Positions 50,907-59,516 of a stretch of DNA of 64,000 bases are shown in pieces. The DNA lies in contig CAWFNW010000003.1 in the NCBI GenBank assembly GCA_963817405.1, forward strand, positions 124,001 to 188,000, given 5' to 3'. The stretch comes from CAWFNW01 sp963817405. Its GTDB lineage: Bacteria > Actinomycetota > Coriobacteriia > Anaerosomatales > Anaerosomataceae. The position numbers and the translations under genes are program-made. The notes under the pieces are model-generated. The model did not search any database, was not told the origin of the DNA, and saw only the letters and a program-made list of their open reading frames with translations. The number at the start of each line of letters is the position of its first letter. Positions within the stretch are counted from its first letter, which is position 1.

Positions 50907-52256
50907 ATGCCGCCGCTCTCGCCCGAAGCCCTCGCTGCCAACGTCCGCGACGGGATGCCGCAACTGATCGATGACCTGCGGCGCATGGTGGCCATCCCCT
51001 CGATCGCCTTCCCGGGCTTCCCGCCCGACCCCGTCCTTGAGGGGACTCGGCTCACGGCCGACCTGCTGCGTGAAGCGGGCTGTGATGTGCGCTTCCTGGA
51101 GCTCCCAGGCTCGCCGCCCGCGGTCTTCGGCGAGATCCCCGCGCCCGCAGGCGCCCCGACCGTGCTCCTCTACGGCCACTACGACGTCCAGCCGCCGGGC
51201 GACTTGGATGCGTGGGACTCGGCACCGTACGAACTTACCGAGCGTGGCGGCCGCCTCTACGGCCGTGGCGCCGCCGACGACAAGAGCGGCGTGTGCATGC
51301 ACCTAGCCTCGATTCGAGCGTTCGGCGGAAAGCCGCCCGTAGGCATCAAGGTGCTCGTCGAGGGCGAGGAGGAGACCGGCGGAAGCGGGCTCGAGCAGTA
51401 CGTCTCGGCTCACCCAGACCTCTTCACGGCCGACGTCGCCGTCGTCGCGGACATGGGGAACTGGCGGGCAGGGGAGCCTACGCTCACGACCTCGCTCCGG
51501 GGCATCGGGGACTGCGTCATAGAGGTCGACACGCTGAAGGGCCCGGTGCACAGCGGCGCGTACGGCGGTCCGATGCCAGATGCGCTTATGGCCCTCATCC
51601 GAGCGCTTGCCACCCTCACTGACGACGATGCGACGGTGAAGATCGACGGCTTGCCGCACGGCGAGTGGGACGGCTACGAGCCGAGCGAAGCCGAGATGCG
51701 CGCCGAGGCCGGCGTTCTCGACGGCGTCCGGCTGACGGGCACCGGGAGTCTCGGCGCGCGCCTCTGGCGCAAGCCCTCGGTCAATGTGATCGGCATCGAC
51801 GCGCCGGCCGTGGACGGCTCGCGAAACGCGCTCGTCCACCACGCTCGCGCCAAAGTCAGCCTGCGCGTGCCCGCCGGCTTCAGCGCCGTCGAGGGACGCG
51901 ATCTCCTCTGCCGCCATCTCGAGCGTGCGGTGCCGTGGGGCACGCACGTGACCGTCACACCGGGCGCTGCAGGCCCCGGTTTCGCGGCGACCGACGGTGG
52001 GCCGGCGTACGCGGCAGCCCGTGACGCGCTCGCGTTCGCCTACGGGAAGGATGCGGTTGCGATGGGCTCGGGCGGCTCCATTCCGCTCGTGAGCACGTTC
52101 GCGTCAGCGCTTCCCGGCGTTGAGGTGCTCCTCTGGGGTGCCGAGGACGGCGCGAGCCAGATCCACGCGCCGAACGAGAGCGTCTCTGTCGACGAACTCG
52201 AGCGAGCGAGCATCGCGCAGGCGGTGCTGCTGCAGATGCTTGCCGAGCGGAGCTAG
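50907..52256 (+). CDS. M20 family metallopeptidase (dipeptidase type)
   Basis: 449 residues. Metal ligands in LLYGHYDVQPPGDLDAWDS (His, Asp), GRGAADDKSGV (bridging Asp), VEGEEETGG (catalytic Glu and ligand) and the late IHAPNESV (His); a dimerisation lid between ~195 and 310. Matches M20 carnosinase-like dipeptidases acting on small peptides in the cytosol. ATG 50907 follows GGAGG. Monocistronic. Confidence 0.93.
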   Translation: MPPLSPEALAANVRDGMPQLIDDLRRMVAIPSIAFPGFPPDPVLEGTRLTADLLREAGCDVRFLELPGSPPAVFGEIPAPAGAPTVLLYGHYDVQPPGDLDAWDSAPYELTERGGRLYGRGAADDKSGVCMHLASIRAFGGKPPVGIKVLVEGEEETGGSGLEQYVSAHPDLFTADVAVVADMGNWRAGEPTLTTSLRGIGDCVIEVDTLKGPVHSGAYGGPMPDALMALIRALATLTDDDATVKIDGLPHGEWDGYEPSEAEMRAEAGVLDGVRLTGTGSLGARLWRKPSVNVIGIDAPAVDGSRNALVHHARAKVSLRVPAGFSAVEGRDLLCRHLERAVPWGTHVTVTPGAAGPGFAATDGGPAYAAARDALAFAYGKDAVAMGSGGSIPLVSTFASALPGVEVLLWGAEDGASQIHAPNESVSVDELERASIAQAVLLQMLAERS

Positions 52257-52263
52257 TCCCGAT

Positions 52264-52626
52264 CTACCAGCCGAGCGCCAGCGCGACCATCGTCGCAGCC
52301 GCCATCGCGGCGCCGACATAGGTGCCTGGCGGGACCGCGCCTGCCGCCATCCCCACGCTGCCAAGGGTGGTTGGAGCCGCGATCCAGAGCGCGGTTCGCC
52401 ACCATTCGAGGTCTTTCCAGAAGCCCCACGCGGCAAGGACGAACGCCACCCCGGACACGAGCCAGATGACGGCGATCAAGAGCCGGGGTGGGTTGAATGC
52501 GGCGTCAGCGCCGAGTGCCTTGGTCAACCAGCTGGCCTTAGTGAACACGAAGTACACGCCGCCGATCATACCCAGGCCGTGCATCAGGAACGCCAGCGGG
52601 ACTGCCCAGCGCAGAATGCCTTCCAT
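52264..52626 (-). CDS. small DoxX-like membrane protein
   Basis: 120 residues with four hydrophobic helices (WAVPLAFLMHGLGMIGGVYF; LLIAVIWLVSGVAFVLAAWG; TTLGSVGMAAGAVPP; AAMAAATMVALALGW). It resembles short four-helix membrane proteins of the DoxX-like or DUF4345-like types; function unknown. Convergent with the peptidase gene, 7 bp apart. Confidence 0.7.
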   Translation of the reverse strand: MEGILRWAVPLAFLMHGLGMIGGVYFVFTKASWLTKALGADAAFNPPRLLIAVIWLVSGVAFVLAAWGFWKDLEWWRTALWIAAPTTLGSVGMAAGAVPPGTYVGAAMAAATMVALALGW

Positions 52627-52715
52627 GACGAGCCCCCTCTCGGCGGTCCCTCTCGCGCATGGATACTGCCCGGCGAACGGTCATCGCAGACCTCCGCCGC
52701 GAGGGCCCGGTGCGC

Positions 52716-52744
52716 TTGACCCTCACACACCCGCTCGCTACCAT
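52716..52744 (+). promoter_or_regulatory. sigma-70-type promoter of tRNA-Phe
   Basis: TTGACC (52716-52721), 17-bp spacer, TACCAT (52739-52744); the tRNA starts 16 bp further on. Confidence 0.75.
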
Positions 52745-52759
52745 GTGTGGGCGCCACAA

Positions 52760-52835
52760 GGCCAGGTAGCTCAGTTGGTAGAGCAGGGGACTGAAAATCC
52801 CCGTGTCGGCGGTTCAAGTCCGTCTCTGGCCACCA
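52760..52835 (+). tRNA. tRNA-Phe (anticodon GAA)
   Basis: 76 nt with acceptor GGCCAGG/TCTGGCC (one G-U), D arm GCTC...GAGC, anticodon stem GGGGA/TCCCC around CTGAAAA (GAA), T loop TTCAAGT, discriminator A and encoded CCA. Promoter and terminator flank it. Confidence 0.96.
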
Positions 52836-52846
52836 CTGATAATGTG

Positions 52847-52874
52847 AAGGGCCAGGCCGAAAGGTCCGGCCCTT
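52847..52874 (+). terminator. terminator of tRNA-Phe
   Basis: AAGGGCCAGGCC (52847-52858) pairs with GGTCCGGCCCTT (52863-52874) with one mismatch and one G-U, loop GAAA, then TTTGTGCTTCTT. The rest of the 52836-53171 gap has no gene that I can support. Confidence 0.75.
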
Positions 52875-53171
52875 TGTGCTTCTTGAGCGGTTGTCTTCGT
52901 GACTCTGACGCAGACGCTGTGTTGAACCACGCGTCTGGCAACACGCCCCTTCCTCCGCACCGCGGCGAGCTCACCGGACTCGCGGCGCTGGGGCAGATCG
53001 CCGGGCATGAGGCGCCGGCTCCTCTTCTGCCTGGGGGACGCGACCGTTGCTACCCATCGCAGCATGCTGCAGGGAGCCGACCGTGCCGGCGACTATGAAA
53101 CTATTGTTACAAAGTGTAGGATGGTGCTCAGTCAGGCCATCTGGGTGCCTGTACGTGATCGGAGGTCCGGC

Positions 53172-53972
53172 ATGCCTCGCACGTATGTTGTCACGGGAGC
53201 TGCCTCGGGCATCGCGGCGGCAACCGCACGAATCCTGAAGGAGCGCGGCAATCAGGTGATCGGTGTGGACATCCATGACGCCGACGTTGTTGCCGATCTC
53301 AGCACTCCACAGGGACGGATTGACGCCGCAAACCAGGCGATTGAACTGTCGGGCGGGAAGATTGATGCGGTGATCGCGTGTGCCGGCTTGGCGCACCCAA
53401 TCGCGAAGACGGTGTCGGTCAACTACTTCGGAATGACCGAGTTCCTCAACGCGCTTGCGCCGGTGCTCGCCAAGGCCGCAGCGCCGCGGGCCGCGCTGAT
53501 CAGCTCGATGGCCTCGTTGATGCCGAATGACCCGGCACTCGTCGACGCCATGTGCGTCGACGACGACGAGGAGAAGGCAGTCGCTCGTGCCCAGGAACTC
53601 GTGGACGCGGGTGGCGGACTTGAGCAGCTGATCTACGGCTCGACCAAGCGTGCAATCAGCAGGTGGGTCCGTCGGGAGAGCATCAAGGACCACTGGGCGT
53701 GCGCGGGTATCCCGCTCAATGCCGTTGGCCCCGGCATCGTGCGCACACCGATGGTTGCCGACATGATCGCGACTCAGGAAGCCCGCGACGCGATCGACGA
53801 GCAGGTTCCCATGCCCTGCAACTACTATCTCGAGCCCGAAGACGTGGCTAATCTGCTGATCTGGCTCACGAGCGTCGAGAACACTCACACTACAGGGCAG
53901 ACCATCTACATCGATGGCGGTTCGGACGCAGTGCTTCGCGGTGACAACATCTGGGACCTCGCCACGAGCTGA
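53172..53972 (+). CDS. short-chain dehydrogenase (coniferyl-alcohol-dehydrogenase-like SDR)
   Basis: 266 residues. Cofactor loop TYVVTGAASGIAAATARIL, VIACAGL, catalytic Ser region ALISSMASLM and YxxxK in YGSTKRAISRW. The insert around residues 120-155 and PLNAVGPGIVRTPMV match the coniferyl alcohol dehydrogenase-like classical SDRs. ATG 53172 follows GGAGG; the upstream frame from 53007 is not coding. The last Gly of the TGxxxGxG motif is Ala. Substrate unknown. Confidence 0.9.
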   Translation: MPRTYVVTGAASGIAAATARILKERGNQVIGVDIHDADVVADLSTPQGRIDAANQAIELSGGKIDAVIACAGLAHPIAKTVSVNYFGMTEFLNALAPVLAKAAAPRAALISSMASLMPNDPALVDAMCVDDDEEKAVARAQELVDAGGGLEQLIYGSTKRAISRWVRRESIKDHWACAGIPLNAVGPGIVRTPMVADMIATQEARDAIDEQVPMPCNYYLEPEDVANLLIWLTSVENTHTTGQTIYIDGGSDAVLRGDNIWDLATS

Positions 53973-54052
53973 TCCGCTGAGCAACAACTGCGCCTCGGCA
54001 CCGCGCTGAGGGATCAGTGAGCGGCCAACCGATATGGCCGAGAGACGCAAGC

Positions 54053-54086
54053 AGGCCCTCCGAGAGTTGCTCTACCCGGAGGGCCT
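54053..54086 (+). terminator. terminator after the SDR gene
   Basis: AGGCCCTCCG (54053-54062) pairs perfectly with CGGAGGGCCT (54077-54086), loop 14 nt, followed by CTTCCTGT; 80 bp past the SDR stop. Confidence 0.6.
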
Positions 54087-54166
54087 CTTCCTGTGCCTGG
54101 AACAGGTGGGTTCGCTTCGTGACGGTTCGTGTACCCCATCTTCGGGCCGCTGCGGCGTTTGGCCCT

Positions 54167-54463
54167 CTACCCGCCCTCCCGGCTCAAACGCACGTACGTC
54201 GCCCCTCTGAGATCGATGTAGCTACCGTGGGGGGTCGCCGACACGCGCGCCACGACGTCCTCGCAAAACGGGCAACGCAACACAACGGCGGGGGTATGCG
54301 TGAACGCCAGCAACGCGCCGAGCGGTGAGACCTTTCCGCAGTGGGCGCACTGCGCAGGCGCGGTCGTCAGCTCAACGCCGAAGACCGATCGCAACAGACC
54401 CGCGACCGCATTTCCGTCGACCATCAACTCTCGGTTGAGATCGACTTCTCGGTGATCCGACAT
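54167..54463 (-). CDS. DUF6510-like zinc-ribbon protein
   Basis: 98 residues. LMVDGNAVAGLLRSVFGVEL then a zinc ribbon CAHCGKVSPLGAL...LRCPFCEDVVARV, the layout of the DUF6510 family found beside molybdopterin oxidoreductases in Actinobacteria. It follows the sulfite-oxidase-like and flavin-reductase genes on the same strand (28 bp gap), so it is likely the third gene of that operon. Function unknown. Confidence 0.8.
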   Translation of the reverse strand: MSDHREVDLNRELMVDGNAVAGLLRSVFGVELTTAPAQCAHCGKVSPLGALLAFTHTPAVVLRCPFCEDVVARVSATPHGSYIDLRGATYVRLSREGG

Positions 54464-54491
54464 GATGCCTCCGCTCGGTCGTGCGGATAGC

Positions 54492-55232
54492 CTACGTTCC
54501 CGTTGGTCCGAATCGCTCAGTCCGGATGTCTGCCGGTCGATACCCCATGGCCACGAGTGTCTCAGCTACGGCCTCCACGAGGGCGGTGGGGCCGCAGACG
54601 TAGGAGCGCGCCCGCGATCCCAGGGGCCGGCTCACCTCGCGCAGCATCTCGAGATCGATCCGCCGCGTGTACCCGATCCAGTCGGCGGGCTCTTCCCTCG
54701 TGAGTGTGTAGGCGACTTCGAACCCGTCCATGCGTCCCTGCAGTCGGTTCAGTTCGTCGCGATAGATGATGTCCTCGCGAGTCCGACAGCTGTACAGAAG
54801 TCGCACCCGGACGGGCGACATGATTGCGGCACGGTGTCGCACCATCGCCATGAGCGGCACGACACCCGAGCCTCCTGCAATCAGTATGGCTGGCGGTTCC
54901 GGTTCCGCTTCCCACACGAAATACCCGCCGATCGGTCCGCGCACCTCGATCATGTCGCCGGGCACGAGCACGTCGTGCATGTACGGCGACACCTCGCCGT
55001 CGTCGATCTTCTCGACCGTCAGGTCGATTTCGCCTTCGCGCTCGGGCTCGGACGCGATCGAGTAGCTCCGCTCCGCCTGATAGCCGTCCGCTGCGGTGAG
55101 GCGGATGTCGTAGTGCTGTCCTGGCCGATGCCGCTTCCAGTCGGGCAGCCGCAGCGTGAAGCTCTTCACCCTGTTCGTTTCGGGCCAGATGCTGGTGACG
55201 GTGGCTAGCTGCCACTCCAGAGGCTCGTCCAC
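54492..55232 (-). CDS. FAD-binding ferredoxin-reductase-like oxidoreductase
   Basis: 246 residues. FAD site RSYSIASEPE (RxYSxAS), phosphate loop region GPIGGYFVW, NAD site ILIAGGSGVVPLMAMVRH, and the C-terminal YVCGPTALVEAVAETLVAMG. A ferredoxin-NADP-reductase-type enzyme without an iron-sulfur domain. GTG 55232 is 1 nt after the molybdoprotein stop, so it probably supplies electrons to that enzyme. Confidence 0.9.
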   Translation of the reverse strand: MDEPLEWQLATVTSIWPETNRVKSFTLRLPDWKRHRPGQHYDIRLTAADGYQAERSYSIASEPEREGEIDLTVEKIDDGEVSPYMHDVLVPGDMIEVRGPIGGYFVWEAEPEPPAILIAGGSGVVPLMAMVRHRAAIMSPVRVRLLYSCRTREDIIYRDELNRLQGRMDGFEVAYTLTREEPADWIGYTRRIDLEMLREVSRPLGSRARSYVCGPTALVEAVAETLVAMGYRPADIRTERFGPTGT

Positions 55233-55233
55233 G

Positions 55234-55857
55234 TCAGTCTCCCTGATACCGCTCCTCCTTCCACGGATCGCCGTGGTCGTTGTAGCCGAGCGACTCCCAG
55301 AAGCCGGATACGTCTTGTTCCATCAGCCGAATGCCGCGCACCCACTTCGCGCTCTTCCAGAAGTAGAGGTGCGGCACCACGAGCCGCGCCGGGCCGCCAT
55401 GCACCGGCTCCAGAGGGGCGTCTTCGTACTCGTAGGCCACGAAAGCCTGCCCATTCACGAGCTCGGCGATGGAGATGTTCGTGGTGTATCCGCCATCCGA
55501 GAAGGCCGTGGCGAACGCAGCCGAGGGCTCGAGTTGGACATGTTCGAGCAGGGTGTCGACGCTCACCCCCTTCCACTTCGTGCCGAGCTTGGTCCACTTC
55601 GTCACGCAGTGAATGTCCGCGACCCACGCCCGTGCGGGCAGGGCGAGGAACTCCTCCCACGTCCAGCTCACGGGCTCACTAACGAGTCCGTCGATGCGAA
55701 ACGTCCACTCGGCAAGGGGCACATGCGGAGTCGGACCAGCAGAGAGGACCGGGAAGTCGTGCACGACGTGTTGGCCCGGGGGCAATCGGTGCTCCGCTTC
55801 GGCCTCGGGATCCCGCCGCTTGCCGGTGAAGCCCCTGGAAACGAACCTGCCCGCCAT
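55234..55857 (-). CDS. sulfite-oxidase-fold molybdopterin-dependent oxidoreductase
   Basis: 207 residues, an Oxidored_molyb domain with no signal peptide: HDFPVLSAGPTPHVPLAEWT, the molybdenum-ligand Cys in VADIHCVTKWTK, EPVHGGPARLVVPHLYFWKS and WVRGIRLME. Matches the short sulfite-oxidase-like/MsrP-type proteins of actinobacteria. ATG 55857 with GGGAG upstream; the longer frame to 55956 adds a poorly conserved stretch. The partner reductase and a DUF6510 protein follow. Substrate unknown. Confidence 0.9.
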   Translation of the reverse strand: MAGRFVSRGFTGKRRDPEAEAEHRLPPGQHVVHDFPVLSAGPTPHVPLAEWTFRIDGLVSEPVSWTWEEFLALPARAWVADIHCVTKWTKLGTKWKGVSVDTLLEHVQLEPSAAFATAFSDGGYTTNISIAELVNGQAFVAYEYEDAPLEPVHGGPARLVVPHLYFWKSAKWVRGIRLMEQDVSGFWESLGYNDHGDPWKEERYQGD

Positions 55858-56157
55858 AGTCGCACTCCCGTCCCTCGCCCCGGCAAGTGAGTCACGAGAA
55901 GTACATACCCGCTCGAAGACACTGAGACGAGACCGACCGCCCGAGAGCCCTGACATCGGGAACGCTGGATCCCGTGCCGGTGCAGGCCGTGGGGGTCATG
56001 CGGGCTCGAGTACAATGGCCAAGGCGGCTAGGGCCGCCGATTCGGACACAGGTTCACGGCGCCGACGCGGCTGCCGGTTCGTTCGGGAGTTGAGGGTACT
56101 CTGGACCAGTCAGAGCGTGATAAGTGGAACCGGCGCTACGGTGGGGCAGAGCTAGCG

Positions 56158-56670
56158 ATGGGGTCCGAACCCTCGTGGTTTGTCGTCAACTGCATGCCCG
56201 TCGTACTGAATGGCACCGCCGGCAGACGTGCGCTCGATGTTGCCTGTGGAGAGGGGCGCAACAGCGTCTACCTCGCTCAGTGCGGGTTCCAAACGGTCGC
56301 AGTAGACAACTCGGATGTCGCCTTGGACAAAGCAAGGAAGCGGTCCGAGGACTCTGGGCTCGACATCGACTACCGCCTGCTGAATCTGCGCGAAGAACTA
56401 CCGGAGGGACACTTCGACTTCGTTGTCGTGGTCAACTTCCTCTTGAGGCCGTTGATTCCAAGGCTCTATGACATCCTCACGCCGGGTGGTTACCTCGTGA
56501 TGCAGGTGATCCTGCAGACGACGAATGGCCCCGGCAGACGCCACAACCCTGAGTTCGTGGTTACCAGCGGTGAGCTCGAAAGGCTGTTCTCGGGGTTCTC
56601 TGGCACCATCGTGCGAAGCTCGGAAGACCCGGAGCGCGAGCGAGCGCGGATCCTCTTCAAGAAGTCGTGA
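56158..56670 (+). CDS. class I SAM-dependent methyltransferase (TehB-like)
   Basis: 170 residues from ATG 56158. SAM loop ALDVACGEGRNSVYLAQCG, acidic ribose-binding Asp in TVAVDNSDVALDKA, and FDFVVVVNFLLRPLIPRLYD in motif III. The frame is open upstream and encodes SERDKWNRRYGGAELAMGSE, the N-terminal helix that related enzymes carry (WNxRY); the only possible start for it is a CTG at 56101 (GAGGG 4 nt before). So the true N-terminus may lie there. It stands alone and its substrate is unknown. Confidence 0.85.
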   Translation: MGSEPSWFVVNCMPVVLNGTAGRRALDVACGEGRNSVYLAQCGFQTVAVDNSDVALDKARKRSEDSGLDIDYRLLNLREELPEGHFDFVVVVNFLLRPLIPRLYDILTPGGYLVMQVILQTTNGPGRRHNPEFVVTSGELERLFSGFSGTIVRSSEDPERERARILFKKS

Positions 56671-56785
56671 GCGGTGGAGGTCCGCATTGTCGGAGTGCAT
56701 AGCGCGGACCGCGACCTACCCCCTTGGAGCCCGCCGAGGTGCAGTGATCGACAATCGGGGAACAGCAGTGTCGAGGTGATCGGGC

Positions 56786-57760
56786 ATGAGCGATGCCGGT
56801 GACGCGAGTCAAGGGACGACTAGTCGAGCGGACCATTCGACGCTGATCGCGTTCTTCGTTCTGGTCATCATCGGGGGCAGCAATGCCGTCGCGGTCCGCT
56901 TCAGCAACGGCGAATTGCCTCCTTTCTGGGGAGCTGCAGCCCGCTTTGTGCTTGCGGCCGCCATCTTCTGGGTGATCCTTCTCGTCAGACGCGTCGCCGT
57001 CCCGAAGGGCGGGGCGCTGGCAGGCGCCCTCCTGTACGGCACGCTGGCCGTCGGTGCGAGCTATGCCCTTCTCTACTGGGGCATTCTCAAGATTCAGGCC
57101 AGCCTCTTCATGGTGATTCTGTCCCTAGGCCCCCTTTTGACGATGTTCTTCGCTGTGGCTCATCGCCTTGAACCCTTCCGCTGGAGGGGTCTGGCAGGTG
57201 CTGTGATCGCACTGGGAGGGATTGCGATCGGTGTCGGCGCGGACCTCGGGCGGGGGATCCCGGTCCCGTCGCTCCTTGCGGTGATTGCGGGTGCGGCGTG
57301 CATTGCCGAGGGGTCGGTCGTCTACAAGCTCTTCCCGGGTACCAAGCCACTGCCTACGAATGCGGTCGCCTTTACCACGGGCGCTGCAATCCTCTTGCTC
57401 GTCTCGCTCATCGCCGGCGAGTCCTGGGTCCTGCCGCGCCAGCCTCGCACCATCGTCGCCTTCGCCTATCTCGTGGTCGCTGGTTCGGTTCTGCTCTTCT
57501 ACCTTTACTTGCTCATACTCTCAAGGTGGACGGCGTCGGCTGCATCGTACTCGTTCCTTCTCTTTCCGATTGCGACGATTGTGATTGCCGCGCTGCTCAT
57601 AAACGAACGCGTGACGTGGCAGTTTCTCGTCGGGGCAGCCATCGCCTTGGTCGGTGTCTGGGTCGGCGCCATTGGACCCCGCGCCAAAGAGCCCTCAGTC
57701 GAAGTGCCGACGGCCGCCGCCGCTGCACGCTGCGACCCGCCGTATCCGGGATGCATCTGA
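56786..57760 (+). CDS. EamA/DMT-superfamily transporter
   Basis: 324 residues, ten helices arranged as two EamA repeats: ALIAFFVLVIIGGSNAVAVRF, PFWGAAARFVLAAAIFWVIL, and in the second half AFAYLVVAGSVLLFYLYLLI, LLFPIATIVIAALLINERVTW. A drug/metabolite exporter of the RhaT/EamA type. ATG 56786 follows GAGGTGA. Substrate unknown. Confidence 0.92.
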   Translation: MSDAGDASQGTTSRADHSTLIAFFVLVIIGGSNAVAVRFSNGELPPFWGAAARFVLAAAIFWVILLVRRVAVPKGGALAGALLYGTLAVGASYALLYWGILKIQASLFMVILSLGPLLTMFFAVAHRLEPFRWRGLAGAVIALGGIAIGVGADLGRGIPVPSLLAVIAGAACIAEGSVVYKLFPGTKPLPTNAVAFTTGAAILLLVSLIAGESWVLPRQPRTIVAFAYLVVAGSVLLFYLYLLILSRWTASAASYSFLLFPIATIVIAALLINERVTWQFLVGAAIALVGVWVGAIGPRAKEPSVEVPTAAAAARCDPPYPGCI

Positions 57761-57955
57761 CTATAGTCGGGCGCCAGACACGGGCGCTGCTGCGTCCTGG
57801 AGGGCTGACCTCGTCAGTTCTGCGGGCCCTTGACCCCGATGTGGCGGACAAGAGATCGCTGTATCCCGCGGCAGGGCATGTCGTTGGCCCCCTCGGGGTA
57901 GATACTCGACGTGTCGCGGCAGCATCCGCGGATCGGCCAAGGGGGCGCCACGCCA

Positions 57956-59455
57956 ATGACCGGGGAATGGTCAGTAACGCGTCTGGTGCGCAGGACGTGG
58001 GTTTCGGCTCTTCTGCTTCTGCTGCCCACACTGCTTCTGGCCGCATGTACCTCTGGACGCGAGGCGACGTCAACACCACCCATTCCGGCGGGCGAACACG
58101 ATCCTGCAGTATGGGGCCAGAGCTACGCGGACGAGTACGAGCGCTGGCTCGCGACCAAGGATGAGCGCCCCGCCGGCAAGAGCCTCTATAAGCGCGGCTT
58201 CGACGGCGGCGTGATGTTCGACAAGCTTTCCGAGTTCCCGTTCATGCCGCTGCTGTTCAACGGTTGGGGCTTCGGCATCGACTACAACGAGCCCCGAGGT
58301 CACTGGTGGATGCTCATCGACCAGCAGGAGGTCGACCCTTCGCGCGTGAAGGCCGGCGGCGCATGTCTAACCTGCAAGACGCCCTATGCCCAAGACCTGT
58401 ATGAACGGGACAAGGACGCGCTCTTCGCCGCGAAGTACACGGAAGCGGTCGCCATGCTGCCAGCCGACGCTCAGCAGCTCGGTGTGTCGTGCATAGACTG
58501 CCACGACGCCAAGACCCTCGCGCTCTCGACCCGGCGATGGACCGTCGACGCCGGGCTCAAGGACCTCGACCTCAAGAAGTCCGACCTCTCACGCAACCAG
58601 ATGCGACTGCTGGTGTGCGGGCAGTGCCACTGCACCTACTCGGTCATGAAGGACGGCGCCAAATCGGTCGACGTGGACTTCCCTTGGGAGGGCGGGAAAT
58701 GGGGCGCGATCACCGTCGAGGACATCATCGCGAACCTCGAGAGTCAGAAGCCGCGTCTTGAGTGGACGCAGGCGGTGACCGGATTCAAGCTCGGGTTCAT
58801 CCGCCACCCCGACTTCGAGTTCTTCACGGCTGACTCGATCCACTACCGGTTCGGCCTGACCTGCAACGACTGCCACATGCCCAAACTGAGCGTGGGGGTC
58901 GCCGCAGGAGATGACGATCACAACGTCATGAGCCCGCTCAAGCTTGATATGGTGGCGTGCCAACGGTGCCATGGTGACACCGCAGAGCAAAGACGCGCGA
59001 AGGTGCTGTCAATTCAGGAGCAGACCCTCGGCTTGCTCATCGAGGCCGGCTACCGAGTGGCCACCGTAGCGAAGCTGTTCGAGCTCGCGAACGCCTCGCT
59101 CGAGACCACGACCGGCAACCCTGCCTACGATGAAGCGGCCGGCCTCTATCGGCAGGCCTTCTACCGAGTCCTCTACATGGGCGCCGAGAACTCGGTGGGC
59201 TTCCACAACCCGATGGAGGCGTCACGGATCCTCTCAGACGCAACGACTGACGCCACCCAGGCCGACGCCACCCTCCGCGCACTCCTCGCCCTGAAAGGGA
59301 TAGCGGTGCCGGACGAGGTTCCCTTGGACCTTGAGAAGTACCTGACGGACCGGGGGGTCAAGAAGCTGGACTTCAACCAAGGCCAGTACATCCCGGATCC
59401 GTTCGGGCTGGCACAGGAACACTGGCCCCGGAGCCTCGGAAGGCTCGTGAAGTAG
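57956..59455 (+). CDS. nrfA: ammonia-forming nitrite reductase NrfA (lipoprotein cytochrome c552)
   Basis: 499 residues. Haem motifs in order: CLTCK (the active-site CxxCK), CIDCH, CGQCH, CNDCH, CQRCH: the pentahaem pattern of NrfA. LLLAAC is a lipobox at residue 31, so the enzyme is lipid-anchored outside the membrane, as in monoderm bacteria. It reduces nitrite to ammonium with six electrons. The usual membrane partner NrfH is not adjacent; the NapC-like cytochrome at 31.9-33.1 kb could serve. Start ATG 57956 precedes the signal peptide. Confidence 0.95.
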   Translation: MTGEWSVTRLVRRTWVSALLLLLPTLLLAACTSGREATSTPPIPAGEHDPAVWGQSYADEYERWLATKDERPAGKSLYKRGFDGGVMFDKLSEFPFMPLLFNGWGFGIDYNEPRGHWWMLIDQQEVDPSRVKAGGACLTCKTPYAQDLYERDKDALFAAKYTEAVAMLPADAQQLGVSCIDCHDAKTLALSTRRWTVDAGLKDLDLKKSDLSRNQMRLLVCGQCHCTYSVMKDGAKSVDVDFPWEGGKWGAITVEDIIANLESQKPRLEWTQAVTGFKLGFIRHPDFEFFTADSIHYRFGLTCNDCHMPKLSVGVAAGDDDHNVMSPLKLDMVACQRCHGDTAEQRRAKVLSIQEQTLGLLIEAGYRVATVAKLFELANASLETTTGNPAYDEAAGLYRQAFYRVLYMGAENSVGFHNPMEASRILSDATTDATQADATLRALLALKGIAVPDEVPLDLEKYLTDRGVKKLDFNQGQYIPDPFGLAQEHWPRSLGRLVK

Positions 59456-59516
59456 GGCGTGTCGCGAGCGCTTCGCCTCGAGGCCGTCGAGAAGTCCCAT
59501 CCGGAGGAGGTGCGCC

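Noticed and set aside
52322..53098. Frames crossing tRNA-Phe on both strands
   Set aside because: VAQLVEQGTENPRVGG and its minus-strand equivalent are translated tRNA artefacts.
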